A model generated the notes under the pieces. That model worked only from the letters and a program-made list of their open reading frames with translations, did no database searches and was not told where the DNA came from. Positions 46,571 to 58,025 of a DNA stretch of 64,000 bases are shown here, piece after piece. The stretch is from Drechslerella dactyloides. Its lineage: Eukaryota; Ascomycota; Orbiliomycetes; Orbiliales; Orbiliaceae. Each line of letters opens with the position of its first letter. The stretch's first letter is position 1. Position numbers and translations under genes: made by a program. The DNA lies in the NCBI GenBank assembly GCA_020064725.1, contig JAGTWJ010000008.1, forward strand, positions 1,054,001-1,118,000. The letters are read 5' to 3'.

Positions 46571-47933
46571 TTCTACTTGGACTCTATCTTTAATTTTCGG
46601 TTCTCGAGCGTTTCTCGAGAATGATTTTGTTCTAGGCTTCTAGTATTCTAGTTTTCGGATGGTTTCGAAGTCGAGCAGATTGCGTGGATCCCGCTGCGTG
46701 GCGCTGAAACGGTCTCCTGGAGCCTCAAACGAAACGGACCGACGACAACGGGTGTCGCAGGCCGGGTTATATAGAGACGATTCGAAAATATCCTAGGAAG
46801 AATGTCGACCAGCTGACTTCGATGAGCTCCTAGCTTAAGGCATAGATACATACCAAGGCCATGCACCCTGGTTTTATTTCAGCCCGTACTTACGCATCAT
46901 ATGTATAATGTCCATTTTGTTGAAAATATGCAAGCGAGACGCAAAATTTCCACACACGCATCCCCTCTCCCAGCTGGCCACATAATGTCATTGCGCCTTC
47001 GCCGTTCGGAGGGGCGTCAGCTGGGATCGGATCCAAAGCATCCTGGTTTCTATTGGACTCTTTTTTTCGTTCATCTTCGACAGCTCCACATTCAATGATG
47101 CAAGAAAACGACCGAGAGAATTGATTGAGGTCTCGGGAACAACAGGTGAGACACGCCCATGCCGCTTCTGGACGCCTATGCGCCAAGGCTAAACCGTTTT
47201 TCGGTACCCCCCTGTCGAACTCTCAGCCAGAGTGGGTAAAGAGCATCGTTTGACTTGGCCGGAATGGAAGATATGCAGCCAGCGGTCGGCTCAATCGGGC
47301 GACAGGCCTCCAAATCAGTCGGTAGAGATACAAACGTGGACTTCTTTCGTGAATCGCTTCTGGATTTGAGGCCCATATCGGGAGTCCGGGTCGAAATGCG
47401 AGAGAAAGACTGCAGCACAGCAGCCGGAGAAGTTCGGGTTCAGCCGAGAATGATAACAAGCTTCAGAACAACTGTCAATTGCGGTTAGATGTGGATCTAG
47501 ATCGAGCTGGCAATCGAATCTTGATGTCCTGTTCTCTGAGGACAATGGACAGCCTGCGGATTGTGGAGCGGATGGCCGGATGCCATGACGCAAACTAAAT
47601 TTTCTTCAGCAGTAATGTGTACTTACTTAGTTAGTCAAAGTAGCATAGTGTACACTCACGTTTCGAAACAGTGAGCAAGCAATCGGAATCCTTATCGGTC
47701 GGAATTAGGGCTCGTTGAGGTAGATTTGGTCCAAATCAAACTGCCCCAACCTTCCTCGTCGACGCAAGAGAATATCGAAGACCAGATCTAACCTAAGGCA
47801 CTAAAATGTGTTGTTAAGTGTTGTCCCACCGATCGAGCAAGGTTGCACAAAAGCATGCTTCAATTAAGTTTTGCTGTGTCGCCGACCTAGTTACACTCTC
47901 AACTCCTTTTCCCAACCTGCGACCAATCTTGCG
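46571..47933. other. Divergent intergenic region
   Basis: About 1.4 kb between divergently transcribed genes (peroxiredoxin-like to the left, GatB to the right). It should contain both promoters. Short frames on both strands carry no recognisable domain. Confidence 0.5.
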
Positions 47934-49909
47934 ATGTCAACCTCGTCGCGCATCCTCCGGTCCCGTCGCCCAATGCTACTGACTCGTACGCGCCCATGGA
48001 TTTGCCAATCCTGCCTCATCCGGGCCCAAAAGCTGTACACGACAGCTGCCGAAACACCCCTCTCGCCTTCTGACACCCCGCCAACGCTACGACTTGAAGA
48101 GCTCAAGAAAGGCCACGACAGCTCATCTGGGAGTGTCAATCAGAAATGGGAGGTCACTGTCGGCTTGGAGATCCATGCTCAGCTCAATGCCCCTCAGAAA
48201 CTCTTCTCATGTAATAGACCCCTCAGAGCAATATATCACTTACCCGACCGTCGGCATTAACCTAGATCTAGATGCCGCTACATCGTTCAATGCCCCGCCG
48301 AATAGTCGAGTAGCACCCTTCGACGCTGGGACACCCGGTATACAGCCTGTCCGTTTCATAGCCACTTCTCGCACACCCACCCCAAAGCACTAGGCTTACT
48401 AGGAGGTTGATCGCGACCACTTAGAAACTAAACATCCCTACAATCGTCCCTGCGATCAGAGCCGCTGTCGCCCTCGAATGCCGTATAAACCGCCGTAGCG
48501 CCTTTGACCGCAAACACTATTTTTACAAGGATCAGCCAAACGGCTACCAGATCACGCAGTTCTACCACCCTTTCGCATCCGATGGCAGGCTGGTATTGAA
48601 CGAACTGGACGGCTTGGCGGTCTCGGAGACCGTTCAGGTTGGGATAAAGCAGGTGCAGATGGAGCAGGATACAGCAAAATCTGTGTTCCAACCGTCAACT
48701 TCGCCCGACGTACCTGCCAGGACACTCGTGGATCTGAATAGAGCGGGCTCAGCGCTGGTGGAGATCATCACAACGCCGAGTTTAAAGTCGTCTAAGCATG
48801 CGGCGGCGTGTCTGCGGAAGATACAAGGTATTCTCAAAGCCTCAGGCGCGGCAGTGGATGGGATGGAGAAAGGAGGCGTGCGGTGCGATGTAAATGTCTC
48901 CATACAAAAGATCGGGGTGCCTGGTCTCGGGAGAAGGGTCGAGATCAAGAATCTTAACAGCATCAAGGCCGTACAAGAAAGCATTGAAGCGGAGATCAGA
49001 CGACAGGTAGCCGTGCGAGAAAGCGGAGGCGAAATCGAGGGCGAGACAAGAGGATGGGATGCCTTGAAAGGAGAATCTAAGAAGCTACGTCGCAAGGAGG
49101 GAGAAGTCGATTATCGGTATATGCCAGACGCCGAGCTACCTCCACTCATCATCGACGAGGTAGGCGGAACCATGAGCATTTCTTCCCACGGCACAAGGCT
49201 AACTAGACACATAGTCACTAGTTGCTCATATCAAATCCACGTTACCGCCTCTTCCTGACGATATCATATCAGAGTTAATGAGCGAGCCATTTGCACTTAC
49301 CCTCAAAGACGCACGTACAATGGTGGATCTCGACGATGGTGCGAGAGTCGGTTACTACAAAGCTGTTTACAATGATATCTCCACTCGGCTGGGTGCCCAA
49401 CCTAGCCCCAAGCATCTGGGCAAGTTAATCGGCAATTGGTGAGACATGCCTTGGTTTCTGCTTTTTGCAAATCCATTCTAACGCGGCCTAGGACCCTCCA
49501 CGAGCTTGGTGGTAGACTTGCTTCGAATTTTATCGCATGGGCGGACAACCCCATCACAACAGTACAACTGGCAGATTTACTCTTCCACTTGCAAGGCGGA
49601 CTGATAACGGCGGCGAATGCAAAGCAAGTTTTAGACGTTTTAATCGAATCCGAGAACCCTAAGGCTGTTGTACAGGACGTGATTGCGAAACACGACCTCG
49701 CGACACAAGCGACATCGGAAGAGGATGCTGAGTTAATCAGTCTTGCGAACGAGATCGTCGGGCAGTACCCTGACAAGGCAGCGCAGATTCGGTCTGGCAA
49801 AAGGCCAAATTTGAAAAACCTTTTCATCGGAAATTTGATGAAGGCGACCGGTGGCAAGGTCGACGTCCAAATCTGCAGACAAGTCATCGAGAAGATATTT
49901 TCAGAGTAA
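47934..49909 (+). CDS. PET112: Mitochondrial glutamyl-tRNA(Gln) amidotransferase subunit B (GatB)
   Basis: Exons 47934-48210, 48272-48348, 48425-49159, 49215-49438 and 49492-49909 give 576 residues. An Arg/Ser-rich presequence precedes the GatB opening KWEVTVGLEIHAQLN and KLFS, then AATSFNAPPNSRV. Further family blocks are RKHYFYKDQPNGYQITQFY, VDLNRAGSALVEIITTP, GGVRCDVNVSI, EIKNLNSIKAVQESI and EVDYRYMPDAELPPLI, followed by a C-terminal GatB/YqeY tail domain ending in RQVIEKIFSE. The subunit works with GatA and a GatF/GatC-type partner to convert mischarged Glu-tRNA(Gln) to Gln-tRNA(Gln) in mitochondria. The acceptor at 48271 was preferred over 48265 because it restores the usual spacing after KLFS. 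The donor of the second intron (GTCCGT at 48349) is weak, yet the frame and homology require an intron there. Confidence 0.93.
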
Positions 49910-50106
49910 ATGCTCGTTCTGTCAAATTTGTCAACGCCGTACTATCCTAATAAACTCCATTACATGCTGTGTGATCTATATAATGGTGCGTCGATGAACC
50001 CCATTTGGAACACTTTCCTGTTACCTAACTCTGTATAATTACCTTCCGATCCTCAACCCTGATGTAAACGCCTATGAGATCTATACGTCTATATTTTCGT
50101 TTATGT

Positions 50107-50670
50107 CTAGATGCGCGTTTTAGTCTTGTCAACCTCTCCCACTCGATCCTTCTCCCACAGCCGTCTATCTTGCGCCGCCTTGGCGTCTTTCATAAAGTCG
50201 ACAGGCATTTCCTTTCTAAATCCCCCAAAGTTCGGCAGCGGGCTCTTTTCTTGCCGAGAGACTTCGTGCGTATAGCCGCCTGTATTGTTGTTATACCCGT
50301 GACTATTGATGTGGTTGTTGCTGTAGCCGTTGCCGTTCATATATCCACTGTATCCATACGGCTGCCCCGCAATCCCTCCAGCGGACCAGCCAGCCGTATC
50401 GTGCATGGCAACGTAATCGTGCGGTGTAGGGATGAATGGCTCCGTTCGATACTCACGCGGCTCGCGGAAACACCATGACAGACTGAACAGGATCCAGGGC
50501 AGTGCGAACAGCGAGAGGTCCCAGGCGAACAAGATGGTGAGCATGAACATGAAGGTAGAGAAGACGGCGAGCAGACACCAGAGGATGAATGTCCATGGAA
50601 CTCCTTGATTTCGCTGGCGTTCGGCGTAGGTGAAGAAGCCATCGTCGTAGACGTAACGTTGGTTGCCCAT
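50107..50670 (-). CDS. Small membrane protein with two hydrophobic segments
   Basis: A single exon of 187 residues. The N-terminus (MGNQRYVYDDGFFTYAERQ) is followed by two adjacent hydrophobic segments at about residues 25-47 and 51-67 (FILWCLLAVFSTFMFMLTILF; LFALPWILFSLSWCF). The second half is hydrophilic and rich in Gly, Asn and Tyr (GYSGYMNGNGYSNNH) and ends in a charged tail. I recognise no family. Its start codon lies only 22 bp after the stop of the next gene upstream on the same strand, leaving no room for a separate promoter. A shared transcript, or a wrong split of one gene, must be considered. It is convergent with GatB at a distance of 197 bp. Confidence 0.7.
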   Translation of the reverse strand: MGNQRYVYDDGFFTYAERQRNQGVPWTFILWCLLAVFSTFMFMLTILFAWDLSLFALPWILFSLSWCFREPREYRTEPFIPTPHDYVAMHDTAGWSAGGIAGQPYGYSGYMNGNGYSNNHINSHGYNNNTGGYTHEVSRQEKSPLPNFGGFRKEMPVDFMKDAKAAQDRRLWEKDRVGEVDKTKTRI

Positions 50671-50692
50671 TGCGGTTGCTCTTTGAATTCCC

Positions 50693-51553
50693 CTAGAAGA
50701 ATGTCAGGCCGTATGCGAGGTAAACCTGTCGACGAGCGTCAAATACCCTGTTAGCACGCAAATATGATACATTGCGGCAGCTAAGCTGCATCTATCTATG
50801 TCTCATACGTGGGATTAAAGATGAAAGACTTACCAGGAACCAGCAGACCAGCGGCTGGATCAAATGTGTCTCCCAGACCTTAGCGTTGCCTTCAAACTGT
50901 CGATGCAACCGCACGGCCAGCGCAGGACTAACTTTCCGCACCACGAAGAAATTGAACGTTGCAAACGGAACTACGACGAATGCGATGAATGCTCCCTGCG
51001 AGAGTCTTTCGGTAGTGCCTAGAAGCCACAAGACGAACCGTTTCGCCAGCCCCCACAGATCAGGCACGACCAGCCGGGCAAGCCTGTACGCCGCAAACCA
51101 GTCGTCGTAGTACGCTAGCGATTCGAACGCCGCGTTCAAATTCTCAGGCCGCCAGCCGAGGAACACCAGCCAGCTGACGATGGGGTTTCCGAGCAGCCAG
51201 GTGAAGTTGCGGAGCACGTCGATTCCACGAATGAACGCTGCAGGCTCGGTCCCACCCTTGAGGAAGTCGTAGAAATCCGCGAGCGGTGGCGCGAGCTGAA
51301 TGCCGTCTTCGAGGTCTGTGGATACCCAGGATAGGAAGAGCCAGAGATAGAAGTATGGGTTTCGCGCCGGCGCAGTAAGCGTATGCAGGGTTGAGGAGAC
51401 GGTCTTGGAGGAGGGGATGCAGAGTTTGAAAATGCGGGCCCTCCTGCGCTTCTGCTCAGGATTGTGATTGTGATTGTGCTTGTGCGTGTGCGTGGAGCTA
51501 GGCAGGTCACGTTGCAGTTTGAGCTTGATACATTTTTCTTTCCATGCCGGCAT
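50693..51553 (-). CDS. Multi-pass membrane protein, function unknown
   Basis: Exons 51553-50834 and 50725-50693 give 250 residues. The N-terminus is basic with a His/Asn repeat (THTHKHNHNHNPEQKRRR). About five hydrophobic segments follow: NPYFYLWLFLSWVS, LLGNPIVSWLVFLGW, LWGLAKRFVLWLLG, GAFIAFVVVPFATFNFFVV and LVCWFLVYLAYGLTFF. The last segment is completed by the short 33-nt final exon, which supports the intron (donor GTAAGT, phase 0). A charged loop between the second and third segments reads RPENLNAAFESLAYYDDWF. I do not recognise the family. It belongs to a run of small membrane-protein genes reaching to 58 kb. Confidence 0.7.
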
Positions 51554-53532
51554 GGCAGTACAGTGGATGAGGGATCACAGTGCTAGTCACGGTACTGTAC
51601 TGGTTGGTGAGGGACAGCAGCAGGGTTTGGCTGAAGGGTCCGGCGTGCGCTAGATCGATCGAATTGCATTGGAATTGTGCAGATAGGCCGATGGGTATTG
51701 TCTAGCCAGGCCTAATCGCAATGTTCTTTATACCGGACGTGAAACATATTTCTCATCTCGAGATGCAGTGGATCTTTCATTGATTGTCTCCGGTTGGACC
51801 TCCCTGATCCCAACCATTGCAATCTCGGATTTTTAGCAGTAGTAACGCATCGGAGCGGGAGGCACAAAGGCGCCAGATTAGCTTTGTAGCTTCGTCTTTG
51901 TTCCGTCGACACGATTTCCCGGAGGTATCGATCCGCCATCAATCGGGGATACATGGACGGGTATCCGTATACGTACCGGGTCCGGTATGTTCGAGTCGAG
52001 GTGTCCGTCCCCGGGGCTGTCCCAAAGGCGTTGTATTGGTGCATTTCTTTGTTGGGACATGTATATTCTATTTATGCAGCTAGTTTTCCGCATTGGGAGT
52101 GACAGCCTTCATCCAATATCCTGAACACCAGTCAAAATTCAACAAGTACCAGCGTATTAGCCTCTAATCTATTGTCCTACGGAGGGTAATGGCTAATATA
52201 AAACTATTAGCCCGGCAGGATCGATGCGCATTCAGTAACTCGTCGCGGCCTCGTCGACGCCGCAGAGCTCTCATTCGCCTGCGTTACACAGACTTCAAAA
52301 GAGCCACCCGCTGCAGCAGCTTGTGCAAGCGATCCTTCAAATTGGACATCTTCGAAGCCTCCACTCGAACTTCGAGCACCCCTCCCTGCGAGCGATATCG
52401 TCGGGGAGCGAGTCTGCAGGCCGTCGCCCTCTCGCAGCACGGACACAGCCAATAATGGCCCACCAACGCTTTGTGTGCTCCTGCGGGTCCGCGCAAACCC
52501 TGCAGGCCAAGACCCGTCGGTCGCATGACGTATGAATAATGCAGGTCTCCACCCGGCATCATCTGCGTACGCCGAGCCTTAGCTCCAAGTTTACCGCCCA
52601 GGTTGCTGCACGATCCGGCTGACACGGGTGATGAGCGAGCTTGCTTGCTTGCTCGAATTCTCACACCACTTGCAAGCGACATTTATTTCGACCCGGCAGG
52701 CAGAAGTGGTGTTATTCGTGTGGCTGGCCGTTATCAAACGAGCCTGAAATAGTGAAAAGCTGCTAGTCCACCGGAGCATGGACGGCCTGCACATTCATCG
52801 ATCCCGTCCTAGTATGGCATTGTCCAGGTCGATGAATAACACATAGCTCCGGCGCCGGGTGTAAGTGCGTTCGCACACACATACGTCACATATGTGTATG
52901 TGCCCGTACCAGGACTGCCCCGAGATATTCCCTGTATTGTTGGAGGGCTGTATGCACGCAGAGCATTAAATTTGGTGGATGTATATCATTCTCGCTCGAT
53001 AGAGGCACACCACCTATCTGCCGTCTACCTACTCTGCTCTGAGTAATGACTTAGCCAGCTAGCTCCCGTACCTCGCAGATCTCAGACTTTTAGTCGTCCT
53101 CCCCTCCGCTTCTTCCGCGTCTTCCTGTCTTTCTTTCTATCCTACGAGTTTTTTACGATTTCCTCAACGATTCAGATCAATAGTAATATCTTGCAGCCTC
53201 GCCGTGGTATATAGATCGGTTCTTCAGGCGTTACCGCACAAAGTTTAACTATCGTTAATTATATTGCGAAACGCTACCTGCACAAGCCCACTAGCACCCT
53301 GCTAATACCTACAAGGCTCACCATTAGCGCTACACGACTCTTGCACTCACAACCAGGTAAATTCTCTCCAGGTGTTTCTAATTGAGTTTCCCACGATCCA
53401 GAGAATGCCTTCGTGTAGAATGATATTGATACGCAGTGATGAACCCAGAAATCAACCCGTGCAGTGCAGTATACATACCCTCTGAAGGATAAAATACAAC
53501 CTCACAACCCGCCCAATCGGTCGCTCGCCACA
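51554..53532. other. Divergent intergenic region
   Basis: About 2 kb between divergent membrane-protein genes. At 52190-52700 a GC-richer patch has overlapping frames open on both strands, including a 132-codon minus frame with a CPCCERATAC sequence. I cannot support a gene there. A strong C/T tract at about 53095-53150 marks the probable promoter of the MARVEL-like gene. Confidence 0.45.
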
Positions 53533-54506
53533 ATGGAAGTAGCACCCGGCTCCAAGGAAATCTACTCGGAACCCGCCTCCCCAGGCCCCGGTTATATCTT
53601 CTTCCGCATCTGCAACATCGCCACGCTCATCGCAGCGTTCGCCTGTCTCGCGCAGGTCATGAACACCTACTCGAAGAACGGCGTTAGCACGCCGTCGGGG
53701 GTCGTCTACATGTTCGCCGTGGGAATAATCGGCACGGTGTGGTCGTTGCTGATACTGATCACTTTCCTGCGGTTCAACAATGTTTCCTTCACCATTGCGT
53801 TCTTCGATTTCGTCGGCGTCGTGCTGTGCATTGCCGGCGTCGCCATCCTGACCAAGCCGGCGATTGACGACTGTGCCGCGGCCAAGGCCGGTGTGCAAAA
53901 CGACATTTTGCGAACGCGCAGCGTCAACGCTGTGTGTGGGCTGTTGAGGGCTGGCTGGGGATTGTGTAAGTATACTTCTCCTATGCATTATATATATCGC
54001 ATTATCCAAGCGGGGATTCCACTGCGGCTCGCGCATCCAACCCAACAATTTATAACTCTGCTAACGGTACTGATATTACGACTGCAGCACTTGCGAATAT
54101 CCTGCTCTTCTTCCTCTGTTGCGTCGGCGGCTACCAGATCGCATCAATCGTCGCAGACGAATACAAACGGCTCGGGTACATTAGCTCCATCTTTCCATGC
54201 ATTCTGTGAATATATCACTAACATAACACCCGCAGCGGCCCCGTCGCTCGCCGCACCGTCATCGAGGAAGGCTATCCAATCGACCCCGCCGTCCGCAACA
54301 TCCGACAGACAACCACGGCCTCCGTCCCCGTCCGCGGCCCCGTCGTCGTCGAGAAGAAGCGACATGGCAGCAGCAGCCACCGCCACTCGTCGTCGCACAG
54401 GGGGGACAGGTCACGCCGTCATTCCTACTCGGCGGGCACCAACCGGGACAGTTACTATACCGAGAAGCGAGATCGAGACTCACACCGAGGCTCCTCGCGG
54501 TACTAG
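53533..54506 (+). CDS. MARVEL-like four-TM membrane protein with Ser/Arg/His-rich tail
   Basis: Exons 53533-53965, 54088-54175 and 54236-54506 give 263 residues. The first hydrophobic segment is FFRICNIATLIAAFACLAQVM, the second VVYMFAVGIIGTVWSLLILI, the third FTIAFFDFVGVVLCIAGVAIL and the fourth SLANILLFFLCCVGGYQIAS, which is restored only by splicing. Four closely spaced helices with short termini fit the MARVEL-type proteins of fungi, which sit in plasma-membrane domains or the endomembrane system. The soluble tail from about residue 175 has GPVARRTVIEEGYPIDPAVR and then a repeat-like Ser/Arg/His-rich end (KKRHGSSSHRHSSSHRGDRS). The frame of this tail differs from the long unspliced frame, so the third exon is needed. 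Function unknown. Confidence 0.8.
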
Positions 54507-55745
54507 GCGTATATACACCGTTCTCCCGTATATATACATCAGTCGGCACCCACGCATGCGAATCGATTGATCGGTCGACATACAAGAATTATATATATAT
54601 AACAACATGACAAAACGAAACGGACTCTGTGTACGGGTCTGTTTATCCGCTGCCAGATCTCACACACACGGTAGCAATCATATTCCAGACGCAACATATA
54701 CCTACAGAACGATGTGATCATTTCTACGCCATGCTTCACACCACAATATCATTTACGGTCTCTCATAACGATCTCTCCGATTCCCCCGAATTTAACGACT
54801 CCGCTGGTATCATTTGTCGCACAACAGGTCTGTTTTGATCATTCTTCAAATTATATATATCCCGCATCTCTCTACGAGCACTTACGCACTTACGCTTGAT
54901 GGCACGCTTTTGAATTCTATGTACCTTACTTTCTTCGCATTGTCACAAATTTCGAATCTCCCTAATATTCCCGGCCGGCAATTACGCACGCAATATATTA
55001 TTGTCAATCTTGGGCATTTTCGAATTCGCATGCATGCACCTATTTCGATTCCCACTTTTGGTCTGCTTTTTTCCTTTTTTTTTTTTTTTGCAAATGGAAC
55101 TCCACAAGCTGTTTATCGATACAGCAGTTGATGCCTGTACGATAACGACGATGCAATGTCTGTATTGTTAACGAGTGATGTGATATATAAGTTTTTACAA
55201 ATCTGAGCTCGCAAGAGTAGCCTGCACGCGTGCATACAATCCTAGCTCTACTATATATTATAAAAGGCTCGATGATTGGCCATAAACCACGAAAGATGCA
55301 ACCACGAAAGATGCAACCACGAAAGATGCAACTACGAAAGATGTATCGGCACTGCAGGCCTGATCTGCAGCATCGTGTATACCAGGATATCTAATCAAAC
55401 ATGCATATAATATAGAATCTATAGCCTGGACCCATGGGAACTAGTTTCCAGCACTCGGCGATACCTCAGCAATTACTCAGCACCAAACACGTCGACAGAC
55501 TCGCATCTCTTATCAATCCATGTATTAGCCTAGGATGCCTATACCTACACCGACCCCAGCCAGTCAGCCATACCCCATTCGCACACATCTACTCCAAAAT
55601 ATACACAACGCGATACGATACGAATTGATCGATTTGTCTCGTAAACTCGATCGATCGATATTACACCCCCAATACGACACCGATAACCCTACACCCCAAC
55701 CTCCAGCCGCAGTGATAACCAAATAACATAGTATACGTATACACC
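54507..55745. other. Convergent intergenic region with short tandem repeat
   Basis: About 1.2 kb of AT-rich sequence with ATATAT tracts and a T-tract near 55076-55089. It includes the tandem repeat listed separately. No gene is seen. Confidence 0.5.
55286..55345. repeat. Four-copy 15-bp tandem repeat
   Basis: Three exact copies of ACCACGAAAGATGCA are followed by one copy with two changes (ACTACGAAAGATGTA). The unit length is a multiple of three, but no gene covers it. Confidence 0.9.
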
Positions 55746-56097
55746 TCACCGCCGCACGAGCCCACTGACCACAAACACCGCCAGCCCCACGAACGTCGTG
55801 TACCCGCGCATAGCCCGCCACTCGTCCACCGCCTGCGCGGAGCCAGCACACTCGCTCTCATCCCACGGCAGCGGCGAGTAGACGCCGCAGTCGAAGCGCT
55901 GCCAGAGCAGGAATTCGAACAGGCGGGTCGCGAGCCAGGAGAGGAGGATGCACTGCAGGAGGGAGAAGGGCGTGACGGCCTGTCTGTGCAGCGCTTGGAG
56001 GAGCGGGAGGACTATATGTCATTGTATCTGTTAGCAGTTGTACGCGCGGTATTCCTGGAGCGATCTGTGCATGTTGACACAATTTATACGTACCCAT
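55746..56097 (-). CDS. 89-residue two-TM membrane protein with a 4-nt first coding exon
   Basis: Coding exons are 56097-56094 (ATGG only) and 56011-55746, giving 89 residues. The 82-bp intron has a GTACGT donor, a GCTAAC branch-like sequence about 20-25 nt before the acceptor, and a CATATAG acceptor. The protein starts MVLPLLQALHRQAVTPFS, has one hydrophobic segment (FSLLQCILLSWLATRLFEFLL), a hydrophilic loop with two cysteines (FDCGVYSPLPWDESECAG) and a second hydrophobic segment (TTFVGLAVFVVSGLV), and ends in Arg-Arg. Codon use is strongly GC-biased at third positions, as in a real gene, and the unspliced frame from the ATG gives nothing sensible. I do not know the family. It sits between two MARVEL-like genes. 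Confidence 0.65.
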
Positions 56098-57094
56098 TTT
56101 GGATATTGGTTACCTTGTCACTTGATGTGCACGTGGTTGTGGATGGAGGATATATTTTCTATTCAAACCACACTTGTAGCTAGCTTGCGGTATCTATGTT
56201 ACTCTTGCGGATAGAGAAGAAGCAAAGCCGACGTAGCGGTAAATATATTGTATCGAGTGGATCCGCCGAGGTGTAATCTAGCGGTATAGAAACGGATGCG
56301 TTGACACCAATGAAAATGTCACACCGGTGCAGCGACGGGGACAAATGTGTGTACGGAATGCAACGCCCGCTGACGTTTCGAATTTCGTTCGTTCGCGAGA
56401 TTATCGATCGATCGATCTCTAGGCTTGTCGGATGCGATGGAATGAATCGATGACGACCCAATCGATCCCCGGATCCCCTGAATTTAAGTTCGGGCACATG
56501 CGCCGAACACAGATAACGTTGCTGTGCAACCAGGTCGACGCTCCTGCCGAATCGAGACATCAACTCGTCGACACCAGATACGGACACTACCTAGGAGGAT
56601 GGACATCGTATCCAAGTCCAACGCGAGGTAATCGCAATTGTCCATCATGCAAAGGTATACCAGTAGCATCCATCATACATAGTAAATAATATCATACATA
56701 CATGAACCATATATAGCACTATCTAGGAAGATTTTGATCCGACACCATGACACAACCGAAAATGAACAAGAACCTTGAAAGGAAATAAAGCACAAATTAA
56801 GCGGCATGATATCGTATATACATTAACGTAGAATCCAAGCTAGCGGGCTCCAAGCCACGCATGCGTACATGAGACATAAACCTTCGTTGCAATAGGTACC
56901 GTTAAACTCGCGAAACGGAGACGTTCCGAGAAGTGAAAATATAGGTAGATAGATGGCGGATAAATTGATGAAATAATATATCGGGTATCGCGACCAGACG
57001 AGAGTCTAGAATTGAATATAGTCGTCTGCGATATTGGTTTCGAAAGGATGGGAGACGAGGTGTGGCATGTCGGATAATTGTCGACGCCCGGCTT
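56098..57094. other. Intergenic region
   Basis: About 1 kb, AT-rich, containing the promoter of the 89-residue protein gene and the 3' flank of the MARVEL-like gene. No other feature is seen. Confidence 0.5.
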
Positions 57095-58025
57095 CTAACC
57101 TTCGACGTCGACAATTTCCTCCTCCATTTCCTTCCTGTCTGCCTGCAGAACCTCGAACGACAGGTATATGATGTACACAAACAGCAGTCTAATCGAACCC
57201 GTTAGCAGCGAATTCTCGAAATATAAGCGCAATCGGATAGGGAATGCTCACATTGTAAACATCTGGAACACGAACGCCGCCTTCCATGCCCCGCACAGCT
57301 GATGCCACAAAAACGTCGACAGCTGCGCTTGCGGCGCGAACACGAGCACCTGCGCCGTCGTCACCACGGGTGGCGGCCCCACCGGCCCCGTCGTCGCAAT
57401 GGTCGTCGGCGCCGTCCACAGAATCCCCGCGTCATGGCAATAGTCGTTCGCCTCGTTGTTCTGGTTGCTGAACAGGGCGAGCGAGGTGCCGATTAGCGCG
57501 ACGAGCCACAGGACGAAGCCGATGAGGCCGAACGCGAGCATGAAGAACGGGGTGACCATGCGGATTTGGAAGAGCATGAGGATCGCGCCGATGCACACAA
57601 TCGTGATGACGGCGACGGCGAGCGACATTTGGAAGTACCTGCGGTTTTCGGCATGGTTAGCTGACATTCCTTTTTTTCAAGTTCAACCGCCAGCCGTTTT
57701 TTTTGTTCTTTTCGATCTCAACTAGCGTGCGTGCATGCACGCGTTGAGATCTAAAAATTTAAATCCGGCTGACTGGGCTGTCCGTCCTTGGGAGCTCGGA
57801 TGGAAATTGCATTTCATAACGGCAAGGCAAGGGCAGGAAAGCTGGGCTGGGCTGAGGCAGAACATACCATGGTTGCGGCCGGTCTAGCGCATTCTGCACC
57901 GCGATGAACTGCGCATACACCGACAGCACGATGACCGAAAAGATGCCCAGGAAGACGAGCCAGTACGTGAAGATGGCGCGTGGCCACCGCCAGGCCCGAT
58001 ATTCAACCTCGACCTCGTCCGCCAT
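57095..58025 (-). CDS. MARVEL-like four-TM membrane protein
   Basis: Exons 58025-57868, 57638-57252 and 57188-57095 give 212 residues in exact phase. Four hydrophobic segments are seen: IFTYWLVFLGIFSVIVLSVY, SLAVAVITIVCIGAILMLF, VTPFFMLAFGLIGFVLWLVA and FVFQMFTILLFVYIIYLSF, the last created by splicing the second and third exons. A loop with two cysteines (NDYCHDAGILW and HQLCGAW) lies between the third and fourth. The N-terminus is acidic (MADEVEVEYRAWRWP) and the C-terminus ends in a charged EMEEEIVDVEG. Length, helix spacing and short termini fit MARVEL-type proteins. Such proteins organise membrane domains or vesicle cargo in fungi, but I cannot place it in a named subgroup. It is the last of the five small membrane-protein genes. 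Confidence 0.82.

Noticed and set aside
50693..50834. Fusion of the two adjacent membrane-protein genes by splicing to the CTTCTAG acceptor
   Set aside because: The phase is wrong: the joined frame does not enter the MGNQRYVYDDG frame, while the normal last exon completes a transmembrane helix.
52189..52700. GC-rich patch with open frames on both strands and a CPCCERATAC sequence
   Set aside because: No consistent gene model; a zinc-binding reading would rest on four cysteines only.
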